NCBI GenBank assembly: GCA_039519185.1
Contig: CM076847.1
Coordinates: 71,521,864 to 71,585,863, forward strand
DNA: 64,000 bases
Direction of reading: 5' to 3'
Origin: Astragalus membranaceus
Taxonomy: Eukaryota > Streptophyta > Magnoliopsida > Fabales > Fabaceae
The stretch's first letter is position 1, and every line of letters begins with the position of its first letter. Under the pieces are notes generated by a model. That model searched no databases and had not been told where the DNA came from. It saw only the letters and a list, made by a program, of their open reading frames with translations. Shown here in pieces: positions 9,160 to 18,797 of this stretch. The translations under genes were made by a program, and so were the position numbers.

Positions 9160-11275
9160 TCCTGTATTTTTTGCACACCCCTAGCTTTTACCAAGCCCAA
9201 CCCATTTCTCTTTTAAATCCCCAGCTGAATGAAAAAGAGGGAAGGCCACTCATTATGTTTCCAGCAACATAAAACAATATTAGAGAGAGTGAGAGTGGGA
9301 ATCAAAGGGAGAGAGAGAGAAGAGATCGAGAATGAGAGTAAGAGAAGGGAAGTGGGTGAGCTCCAAGTTGCATGTGATGTAGGGGAGCTCCAAGTTGAGT
9401 TTTAAGGGTTGCATGTTAACTTGGAAAGTTGATTAGTGCTTTTTGGTAGCTACATTGATGTTTCAAGTGTCAAAGAAGAGGGATTGCGAGTTGGAGTTAG
9501 CTTTGGGGGTTATAGGAGCTTATGGTGTTCATAGGAGCCAAGCCTCTTGCTTACACTTTTACCATCTAATTGCATGTTTATCAATTCTTCAAATTCATGA
9601 CTTTGATTGAAAGATGGAATTTCAGAGCTTTGCATAATTGTGCATGAAATGAAGGGATTAAATGTTAGTTTATAGTGAAAATGTGATAGAGTTATTAATG
9701 TTTGTCATGATTTCTTGTCAAACCCGTATTGAACCCTGTCAGAATATTGTACATATCTCTTTGCATGTAGCTTATTTTGATGTGATTCTTGCATTTCTGA
9801 AAACTAGACTCATTATCCTTCAGTTTAGGCACAAAGTTTACCCAATTTGACTGAGTATTGAATGTTTAAATCGTGTTACAAACTTGATGATTGTTGCTGT
9901 GCTGTTTTTGGTATCTCTTGTTACTATTTTGTGAAACTGTACTTTTTGGCTGAACAAACAAATAAATAAAAATTAGGTTAAAATACTAGACAGAATTTAT
10001 TTCAAGATAGGCTTTGGAATGGTGAGATTTCATTAAGTATTGAATGAGAAAATTGACTTGTAAGTTAACCAACTCTACTCCATGTGAATTCTGCATAAAC
10101 TCTTTCTAGGTATATGTTCATTGTTTTGCACTCGATGTTTTCTTTAGAACTTTGTTTTGACTGGTTTTTGTTCCATTAGAAAGTAGACTTATTTTTCTTC
10201 AGTTTGAGCACAGGTTTCATGTTATTTGACTTAGTTTTCACCTTTTAAAATGTCTTACAATTTAGATATGGGATGCTGTTCTGTTTTGTTAACTAGGTTC
10301 GTTGTTTTGTAAAACTGTACCGTGCGGTCCATTATTATGTAAATTAAATTTTATATTCAGAAACTAGACTTATAAAGCTTTCCAAAGAATGGTTGTTTGT
10401 ATATATCCAATGTCGTTCGACATTTTAATTAATTCGCCGAAGTGGATGTAAGACTGCAGAAAATTCTGCACATGTGCTGTATGTGGAAATACTTGATATG
10501 TTTAAAAAGGAATTATTGAGTTTTTATTGGTTGTTGGAAATGTATTTCTAAGATGAAATGAATAGGCCACTAAGTTAATTGCTGTGTTTATGATTGAGGT
10601 TTAGAGTAATAAAATTTACTCCTAAGTATATATTGAATTATGTGAATGATTGATTGATATGAATGTTGATTGATAAGTAAAGAGGAGCATTGAGAGGTAA
10701 AGTCCCAATATAGAAAAGAGGAGCATTGAGAGGTAAAGTCTCAATAGAGGAAAGAGGAGCTTTGGGAGGTAAAGTCCCAATTAGATGAATGAACATTGCG
10801 AGGTAAAGTCTCAATATAGGAAAGATGAGCATTGAGAAGTAAAGTCTCATTAGAGGAAAGAGGAGCATTGGGAGGTAAAGTCCCAATATGAATAAACATT
10901 GAGACGTAATGTCTCAATAGAGAAGTTATTGGGAGGTAAAGTCCCAATTAAATACATGATAGAAAAGTAAAGATACGATAGGAATAGAAAGAGGGATTGT
11001 GTTATACCAAAGAGGGACTCATTGAGATTTTCTTAAATCTCACTGTTTATATTTTGTGGTTTTTTCAGATGAATCTAGCTAGTGAGCAAACCAAAGATGC
11101 AGTTCGAGGAAAGAAGATTTGATGGTATCATGAAGTAGATTTATGAGAATATGTATTATGACAATTTAGATTCATATGTATTAGACCTTAATGATTAAAT
11201 TGTAATGCTATATTGTAGATCAATATGTGGATGAATGAAGTGAGTGTTATGATGTTATGGGGTGTGATAGATCAA
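9160..11275 (+). repeat. LTR-like block, probably Ty3/gypsy
   Basis: This non-coding block has the same order as the LTRs at 1-3287: T-rich internal sequence, a hairpin array (10680-10950), CATTGAGATTTT...AAATCTCACTG, a T-tract ending TTTTTTCAG at about 11068, and a terminus-like TTATGGGGTGTGATA near 11270. Within it, two imperfect copies of about 180 bp (about 9790-9960 and 10150-10330) share AGACT(C/T)AT, TTCAGTTT(A/G)GGCACA-like and TGTAAAACTGTAC-like words. Exact boundaries are not resolved. Confidence 0.5.
10680..10950 (+). repeat. Tandem hairpin array with covarying stems
   Basis: Eight units of roughly 30-45 bp are built around a conserved GGTAAAG centre. The flanking arms are ATTGAGA/TCTCAAT in some units and ATTGGGA/TCCCAAT in others, so both arms change together. 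One unit has ATTGAGAC-GTAAT-GTCTCAAT, where the closing pair also matches. Some units are mismatched (for example ATTGAGA/TCCCAAT at the start). Confidence 0.85.
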
Positions 11276-11624
11276 TTGCAACTTTAATCTAGTCAAGCAG
11301 GCACCGTATATAATGCCGTTATAACAAGACATGCTTGAATCTTTCTTATCTTTTAGAAATTTAGATAATTTAATAATTATAATAATGAAAGTCACGAGTC
11401 CTACTTTAAATTTTTTACTATAAATTATTTTAAATATATTTATTTTGTTTAAACTAATGCTTATTTTTTATTTATTTCAGTGACGCATTTACCATCGATC
11501 TGACGAGACTCGTGCACTATCTTCACTGACGGAGGCAACATAATATTCACAAGGTTAGTAGTCAACATCAATAATTTTGATATTATTTCAAATAGAGGTC
11601 GCTAAAAACTTTCCATAATACCCG

Positions 11625-11705
11625 AGATCACTTGGATGAGATGGTAGAAGTCTCTTCCAGCTCAACCAAGGTCTTGGGTTCCAATCCAGCCTTGGGCATA
11701 AAGTA
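11625..11705 (+). mobile_element. SINE-like element, copy 2 (truncated)
   Basis: Contains GGATGAGATGG, CTCTTCCAGC, GGTTCCAATCC (B-box-like) and CTTGGGCAT in the same order as the minus-strand copy at 3592-3768. It is cut off at about 11703, where the CACTA-like array begins. Confidence 0.5.
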
Positions 11706-11707
11706 GT

Positions 11708-12020
11708 GTTTACTAGTGCAAAAAACAGATTTAAAGTCAGGCGAAAAGGGGATTTAAAGTCAGGCGCCAGCTTGACTTCTATTAAGTCGACTTCGTATGT
11801 CAGGAGTTTTAAAGTCAAGCGATAGCTTGACTTCGTAAGTCTGTTTTAAAGTCAAGCATTTATTTTGCCTGACTTCGTAAGTCTGTTTAAAAGTCAAGCA
11901 TTTATTTCACCTGACTTCGTAAGTCTGTTTTAAAGTCAAGAATTTATTTCGCCTGACTTCGTAAGTCTGTTTTAAAGTCAGGCTTTAGTTCTGCACGACT
12001 TTAAAAGTCCTCTTTTTTAA
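11708..12020 (+). mobile_element. CACTA-like terminus with subterminal repeats
   Basis: It begins ACTAGTGCAAAAAACAG, resembling CACTA-superfamily ends (first C apparently lost). About five imperfect 42-bp units follow, each with AAGTCA(A/G)GC and its complement GC(T/C)TGACTT, plus CGTAAGTCTGTTTTAAA. GTCAAGC-GATA-GCTTGAC near 11814 is a perfect inverted repeat. Subterminal arrays of this kind bind the transposase in known CACTA elements. No transposase ORF and no partner end were seen. Confidence 0.45.
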
Positions 12021-12974
12021 AAAAATTTATTTGGTAGCCTTAATGTATCCCCATGCTGCACGTGAACATTGTTGCCTAAAGTATTTGTTTCCTCAATCAC
12101 CATCTAATGAACTTCATTTACCCAACACTTTGTTATATATATCATAGTTAAGTCACACATCTAATGAACATGAAAATCATAAAATAAGTCATGTAATCAT
12201 TCATTCATTCATTCATTCATTCATTCATTCATTCAAACTCACGTTTTTCAATATAACCAGTCCATTATAACAATAAAATGGATACAACAGAAAAAAATAT
12301 CTGCAGGAACATAAATACAAATAAATTAATAGCTGCAAGAACAGAAATATTAGAGAGGAGTTGCTGCTATAGTTCAACCACTCCATCATGTTTGCCACCC
12401 CAGTCCTGCTGTTTCACTGCACCCTGACATCCTTGAAACTGCATGGACAACCATGTTAAGAATACCAAACCCTGCACTGCAAACCAGAAAGAAAACAAAT
12501 ACCATGTAAAGCAGGACTGGACAGTCTTTTGACAACTGTTTAATGGAAGAAAGCAGCAATGACAAGGAAGATTATAGAACAATAAAACAAACTGGACACT
12601 CAAAAAGGATTACTAGTACATCACAAATTCACAACTAGTTTTACAAGTACCTCCCAGCTCCAACCACAACTATCTTTTGTTTCACAGCATGCAGCATAAG
12701 AAATAAATAAAAAGTCTGTTAAGTTGGTGGGGTTGAGATTGTTAAAAGAAATAAAGCATGTTTCCTATAAATAAAAGGATCAGTTGATGTTTCCTATAAA
12801 TAAAAGGATCAGTTGATAATGACTGATTTCTTGTTTGATTACAGAAAGACACATGAATATGTTTTATAGTACTAAGTGTTGATTTGTGTGAGAGAAATAA
12901 GTAAGAGATAGAGAAGAAAGATCAATTAATAAAATCCACATATTTGCCTACAACATTGTCATTAATGTTGAAGC
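12021..12974. other. No gene recognised; CATT repeats
   Basis: Contains a (CATT)n tract at about 12198-12234 and a 29-bp exact tandem duplication (TGTTTCCTATAAATAAAAGG and following bases) at about 12761-12820. A minus-strand 78-codon open frame at 12367-12603 has no recognisable domain. The region might be intron or downstream DNA of the proteasome gene fragment, but no further proteasome exon was found here. Confidence 0.5.
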
Positions 12975-13498
12975 ATACTTCTTCTCAAGAAATATCTTCG
13001 CATTCGAAATATTTTTCCCCATAGCAGAGGCTTTCCAAGAAAAATATGAACCTGATGGATCCACCTACAGCAAGAACAAATTGCACCAGACAACAACCTT
13101 CAATTTTTCCTCTACTTCTCTAAAACCCAATGGTAATTTTAAACATTTCAAGTGCAAGAACAAAGAAATCCCAGTACAAACTAATCAAACAAAATAGAAA
13201 GAACACTCTTACATTCACTAATGAGTAATGAGTGAATACTGTCTAGACATCACATGTACAGCAAATGATATGTCACAGCTAGTGAAAAGTTTATGTCACA
13301 ACTTTGGATCAAAAAGCAAGATAACCCAATGTGATTACTCATCAAAATTGATAGTGATATGTTCATCTACCAGGGTTTGAAAACAATGGTAGAGTTACAT
13401 CAGAAAGAGAATATTGACAATGACATACCTGATACAATTGTGGTCCATTATCATCAAAGCCAGCAACCAGCAGGGACACTCCAATAGGCCTAACACCA
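12975..13498 (-). pseudogene. PAB1: 20S proteasome subunit alpha-2 (PAB), two-exon fragment
   Basis: Two minus-strand exons match the core-particle subunit alpha-2. This subunit is part of the outer ring that gates the protease chamber in cytosol and nucleus. Exon 13429-13498 reads GVRPIGVSLLVAGFDDNG then PQLYQ, preceded by an acceptor (TTGGCAG) and followed by a donor (GTATGTC). Exon 12975-13064 begins after GCTGTAG and reads VDPSGSYFSWKASAMGKN then ISNAKIFLEKKY. The phases join correctly. Together they cover about 53 of roughly 235 residues, near the middle-to-C-terminal part. The coding match stops at KKY, where AAGTATGC could be a donor. The rest of the C-terminus was not found downstream, and the N-terminal exons were not found upstream, where a Copia element sits. 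This is most likely a gene remnant. The symbol is the Arabidopsis name for the family. Confidence 0.8.
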
Positions 13499-13884
13499 CT
13501 GCCAAGACAAAAAAAACTGAATTCAAAAGATAATAAAGGGGGAAAATTGGAAGAAAATGGGGGTCTATGTATATACAAAAATAGTTAGAGGATCCATTTC
13601 AGTTCACAGCATTTTAGGCTTGTGGATTCTTATGGAATTCCAAAACAATGGTAGAAGTCCCTTATATTTAAGGGATCAATTTACAAAAAAATTTACTTGC
13701 ATTATACACACAGTATTTCCCTCTCCATCTTCCTTTTTATCTGGGAAGGGAGGAGGGACATAAAATACACTTATACACAAGAACTGTTATACACAAGAAC
13801 CAGATTTGTGTTAACTTTAAGGATTCGTGCAATGCACGTACATTCAACAAGTTATGCGTTTGATAGGGATTTGTAACTACTTAC

Positions 13885-13973
13885 AGCTTCCATAAGTTGC
13901 TTCACTTCAGCCTCAGAGCGTGCAGTTTGGTGTTTCAATTGTAGCTCCATTGCTGTAGTTTCAGTTTTGATTT
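13885..13973 (-). other. Putative exon, unrecognised coiled-coil peptide
   Basis: On the minus strand an 89-bp open segment is bounded by TTTTTGCAG (acceptor) and GTAAGTAG (donor). It encodes IKTETTAMELQLKHQTAR followed by SEAEVKQLMEA, a charged peptide with heptad-like leucine spacing. It does not match proteasome alpha-2 and I do not recognise it. It may belong to a different minus-strand gene, interrupted by the Copia insertion at 14147-15690. Confidence 0.4.
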
Positions 13974-14146
13974 CTGCAAAAATCAAAGCAAACAGTTGAA
14001 TTATACCTTGTTACAGCACAGTAGAAAATCAATAAAAAAAGTCTATGATATTTAAGAACAGATCATAATTTCATGGCATGGAGAGTAGAAAGAAATGTAG
14101 ACCTTGGATATGAAGAACCCTTGATTGGATTTTGGCTAGGCATGAG

Positions 14147-15400
14147 ACTATAAGGTTAGTTACTACCCTGGCTTGCAACGGGAATTGGGAACTGTTTCAC
14201 ATGGATGTGAAATCAGCTTTCCTAAATGGACCCTTAGAGGAAACTGTGTACATAGCATAGCCTCCAGGGTTCATTGAAAAAGGCAAGGAGACCTATGTGT
14301 TTCATCTACATAAAGTTCTCTATGGGCTGAAACAGGCTCCCAGGGCCTGGAATAAAAGGATAGACTCATTTTTTATTGAAAATGATGCACTACTGAGTAT
14401 GGTGTGTATATCAAAGGTGATATACAAACATATCTTCTAATTGTGTGTCTCTATGTGGATGATTTGCTATTAACTGGCAGTTGTGCAAAACAGATTGAGA
14501 ATTTCAAACTAAGTATGAAAAATGAGTTTGAAATGACAGATTTGGGAAGGCTAACCTATTTTTTGGGGTTGGAATTTCTAAGAGTTCAAGAAGGAATCAT
14601 ACTTCATCAGTTGAAGTATGCTAAAGAGATTCTGACCAGGTTTGACTTACTAAACTGTAACTCAGCAGCTAATCCTGCTGAGGGAAATTTAAGTAAGAAA
14701 GAAGACAATGAAGGGGTTGATGTTGACCCTACTCACTACAGACAAATAATTGGCTCCTTAAGATACCTATGTCACAGAAGGCCTGACATACTGTTTGCTA
14801 CAGGGATGGCAAGCAGATTCATGAATTGTCCTAAGCAGATTCACTGGAATGCTGCTAAAAGGATACTTAGGTATATTAAAGGAACTTTAAATTTTGGTGT
14901 CTTTTTTCCTAACAACTTCTGTGCAGGTAAAAATATCCTACAAGGCTACTGTGATTCAGACTGGTGTGGGGACAAAGTTGATAGGAGGAGAACTTCTAGC
15001 TACATTTTTCTATTTCAGGGAGCATCTATATCCTGGAGCTCCAAGAAACAGGCATAGTGGCCTTATCATCATGTGAGGCAGAATATGTTTCTGCCTGTAA
15101 TGCTGCAACACAGGCAGCATGGCTTGAGACACTAATGAAAGAGCTAAGGATAGACTTGACTGAAGTTCCTAAACTCTATATGGACAACAAGTCAGCTATC
15201 TAGCTAAAAATCCTATATCTCATGGGAGGAAAAAACATATTGAAACTAGATTTCACTATCTAAGAGACCAGGTGTCTAAGGGAAATCTAGTAGTGGACTA
15301 CTGCTCTACAAAGGACCAAGTGGCAGACATCTTCACTAGAGCTTTGAAGGGGGATGTCTTTACTAACCTACGAAGGCAACTAGGTGTTACTGCTTTCTAG
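14147..15400 (+). pseudogene. Ty1/Copia polyprotein remnant (RT and RNase H)
   Basis: The reading begins with IRLVTTLA, then HMDVKSAFLNGPLEE, YGLKQAPRAWNK and the catalytic box LYVDDLLLTG (about 14449-14480), all typical of Copia reverse transcriptase. A longest open stretch of 217 codons (14404-15057) carries the RT C-terminal part and the start of RNase H. The RNase H continues in another frame as VALSSCEAEYVSA, LYMDNKSAI, then a stop, then KKHIETRFHYLRDQV, and ends at TAG 15400. At least two stops (near 14261 and 15202) and two frameshifts (near 14395 and 15055) are visible. Gag, protease and integrase are missing, so the element is 5'-truncated and inactive. It is oriented opposite to the proteasome exons. 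Confidence 0.92.
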
Positions 15401-15486
15401 CTAGATAGCTGACTTTACTTACCCTTATTACAAAAAATAACAGCAAAGTTTAGTTCAAACTAAACTAGTCATTAGGGGGCAGTATC

Positions 15487-15690
15487 TGTTTTACAGTCCT
15501 TAACAGCTAAGTGAAACTGTTAAGTTAGTTAAAGTTTGTTAGGATTAACAAACTTCCCTAACAAACTGAAACTATCTTAACAGATTCAGCATATAGTCGT
15601 TACATCTTCATGTATATAAAGTAGCTATGTACAGCAGTATCATATAACAGTTTTACAAGAAATAAAAGTTTTTACAAGCATTCTTTAACA
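15487..15690 (+). repeat. Copia 3' LTR
   Basis: The polymerase remnant is followed by a purine-rich ATTAGGGGGCAG, then a segment running from TGTTTTAC to TCTTTAACA (about 204 bp). It contains TGTATATAAAGTAG as a TATA box and AATAAAAG as a poly(A)-type signal. No 5' partner LTR remains, so the boundaries rest on the polypurine tract and TG...CA ends. The true LTR could run further into 15691-15800. Confidence 0.55.
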
Positions 15691-17865
15691 TACCCTAAGT
15701 CTTCTGTTCCTTCTTCCTTCTGTGTATAGCCATCTTCATCTTGTTCTTCTAAGAGTTTTGTGTGGGTCTGTTTGCTTCAACGGGTGGTTGAAATCAGTCT
15801 CACAAAACAAGAGAAAAACAACAAAGTGTTAGAAAACTGTTTTCAGTGACTGAAAACACAACAAAAGTTAGAAAACAGAGAGAGGGTGAGAATAGCTACC
15901 TGTTGGTCTCAAGGAGAGTTCCACGATCCATAAACTGTTGGTGATCTTCAAAGGCAGTGAATATCCAGAAACATACAAGGCAAAAAACAACCAGAGGAAG
16001 TTAGGGTTTGAAAGGAAATCAACAAATAAAGAGCAGATAGAAGATCTAACAGCGTGGTTACCTTCGTGGTGGTGTCCAATTCAAAACCCAAGCATCAGTT
16101 CCTAAGAGGATCAAGATTCAAAAAGTTAGGGTTTTCAGAATCTTAGAAAAATCAAAACAGAAACATAAATTTGTAGCTAATCGAAGTTACCTGAGTGTAT
16201 AATCCACAAGATTAAGCTCTAGCTAGCCTTGATTCGTGTATCTGGGTGAGATACAGCGAAACCCTAGCAAAAGTTGAACAGAGAGGGAGAAGAGAGAACG
16301 CAGCGAAGAAGAAGGAGGAGAGAGAGAAAGAAAAGAATAAATGATTCAGAACCGGTTTATTTTCCTTTTATAGATCTGGATCGGGTTGGATCCGTTTCTC
16401 AAGGGAAATCCGTGTGTTACTACAGTAACGCCCCACTGGGTTCCGTGTTAACCCGTTTCTAGTCTGCTGGGCTTAGTCAGTTGGATTGGGCTTCACTTCT
16501 GGGCTGAAAAGCTTGTTTCTTGCACACCTAGAATTGCTTCTTGCATCCCTGAAACAAACAATTTCTCCCCAATCTAATTTCATGGACCATTTTAATTTCT
16601 CCCAAAACTAATTAATAACATAAATATTTCAAATAAACACTGCTATAATCAACTCTTAAAAGTCAAATGTATTTCATTATACTCACCAAAAACTAAAACT
16701 TGCAAAATGAAGATCAATAGGTTTTTAAGTGTCAAGGACAAAATAAAAAGAATACAACAGTTGAATTTAATAACTAGGCATTCTTTGAAGTTCTATTACT
16801 TTCCTAAAATGCTTCTATTACATGATGTGATACATAGATGGGCTTGTCAACATTCTCCAAGTTCTTTATTTGCAACGGTGATTCTTGCATTTGAAATCAC
16901 TCCCAAACTATCATTCTGTAATTGGTAAAATACTCCTCCATCTCCTGCAAATAAAAATATTTTCATAGACATTTACTAAATCTCATGTTGCGGGAAAAAT
17001 AACAGAATGCCACTCACCATAAAATTTCTTGTGAACCTAAAAATTAATATTTGACACATACACTACACACTTACACAACCTTTCCCTTTTCCTGATGAAT
17101 TCATTACCATATACGGAAGAAAGAAATCAACCACAGAAAAGAAAACATCAGCTCTGAGACATTCAGCTCTCCAACAAAAAAAAGTATTGAATGAGTTAGT
17201 GGTGACACCTATGCATGCCATAGAAGCATGCACCAAAATTGGACTCATTCTTGAGGCATTAAGGCATTTAAACAAATGTCACCATACACTCCATCCTTAC
17301 AAGGAGTACATAGTACCTTAATTTCTTAGCTAGATTTGGAAGAGAGACAAAATGGATAATAGAGGGTGCTTAATGACTGACATAACAAAACAACACCCTC
17401 TTCCAAAGGAAACAGATTCACAGCATAAATTGATGAAAGACAATAGATAAACTTATAGATAAACTTAAATGATGTAGTTTTTGTATCCGGTAGGTGGGGA
17501 TTGAAAAATTCTGATTAATGGGCCTCTTTTCTAGAATGTTTGCATATTAGAGAGCTTCAATTGCATATGGTTGGAGTATTCTTCGTACCCCCTTTATTTA
17601 TTTGTTTGCCTATAAAAAATATTTATTGAGATACACAAAGGGTAAGTTCATAATGAATAAATTCATGTATGAATTTTGTATATTTATAACAAAAATATTG
17701 TTAACTCGAATTTAACAATAATAAGCAATCTTTTCTCACAAATTCATATCAACAAGAAATTAATGTAATACTTTATGTAATTATCTATCTTTCGGCTAGT
17801 ATTATTGCGTGTCATTGGAGGTAGTATCTAACTAAATGTACCTTGATAAAGCAAAAAAGTTGTGA

Positions 17866-17899
<34 letters not shown>

Positions 17900-18041
17900 G
17901 AATATTTTAGTAAATATACACATTGTCATTAAATTCATATGCAACTTGGATTTTATTAACTTTTGAAACTAGGTTCTTATGATGGTTTAATAATTGAAAA
18001 TATTATTTTTCAATTAATAATTTTTTACGTAATATCATTCA
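15691..18041. other. Degraded gene-like/intergenic DNA
   Basis: No domain was recognised. On the minus strand, 16191-16340 looks like a CT-rich plant 5' leader (CTAGGGTTTCGCTG...) ending in a donor-like CTCAG/GTAACTTC. Shorter exon-like pieces with AG/GT borders occur near 15900-15955 and 16062-16103. They may be the leader of the gene interrupted by the Copia element. An (AAT)n tract lies at about 17868-17901. Confidence 0.35.
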
Positions 18042-18046
18042 CTACA

Positions 18047-18797
18047 TGTAACACCCCGGTATTTCTAACTAGTAGGAATACCTAAGCCCACCATCCGCAT
18101 TTACATCAGAGATATTATTTCCTGTTTAGATACTGAACACCACTATAAATTTTTGCTGAATAAATAACAACACGGTCTTAATCATAAATAAGACCATAAC
18201 GGTTCCCTGACCATCAACCATCAACAAACTTTAGTGTTCAATATCACACAAGAAAGTGCGGAAATAAATACATAACCTTTACAACAGTTAAAGTTATAAT
18301 GTCGTAGTACATAGCCAACGGGGAAAACATAAACTTAAGCATAAAAGCTAAGTCTTCAGCAACCATCCGAGTACAACCTACTCGTGCCTCTTGGATCTCC
18401 ACTTTTCCTGTTTCTCTGTAAACAATGAGATACAATCTCAGTGAGTTCTACCGAGACCCCTATCTACACTATCAGTTCAATTATGAATCCTATTTAACTT
18501 AACACGACACCGACTGCGCGAACGCTAAACCCCGGTGAACCGTATTATAGGACTTTCTTTCATTCGTGGTTTAATTCATAACCACGTGCATTATCAATCA
18601 ACACGACACCGACTGCATTACTGCTAACCCCGGTTAACGTGTTATAACTCAGTACGACACCGACATTACTGCTAAACCCCTGTGAATCGCACAACAACTT
18701 TTTAACATAACACCGACTGCATTACTGCTAACCCTAGTTAACGTGTTATAATTTAGAACGACACCGACTGCATTCCTGCTAAATCCCGGTGAATCGC
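18047..18797 (-). repeat. LTR 3' part, Tekay/Del-like (minus)
   Basis: In plus orientation it begins TGTAACACCCCGGTATTTCT, the reverse complement of the terminus seen at 1774. From about 18235 it is a close inverted match to 2400-3190, including the hairpin array and the 7-bp CGTGGTT/AACCACG pair. It is cut at 18797 by the start of element B. The missing 5' portion may be the fragment at 31452-32428 beyond element B. Confidence 0.7.

Noticed and set aside
12367..12603. Minus-strand 78-codon open frame
   Set aside because: No domain, no homology recognised, and no sign of codon bias; treated as chance within intronic or intergenic DNA.
16274..16462. Plus-strand Arg-rich open frame
   Set aside because: It is the antisense of a CT-rich leader-like tract and has biased composition only.
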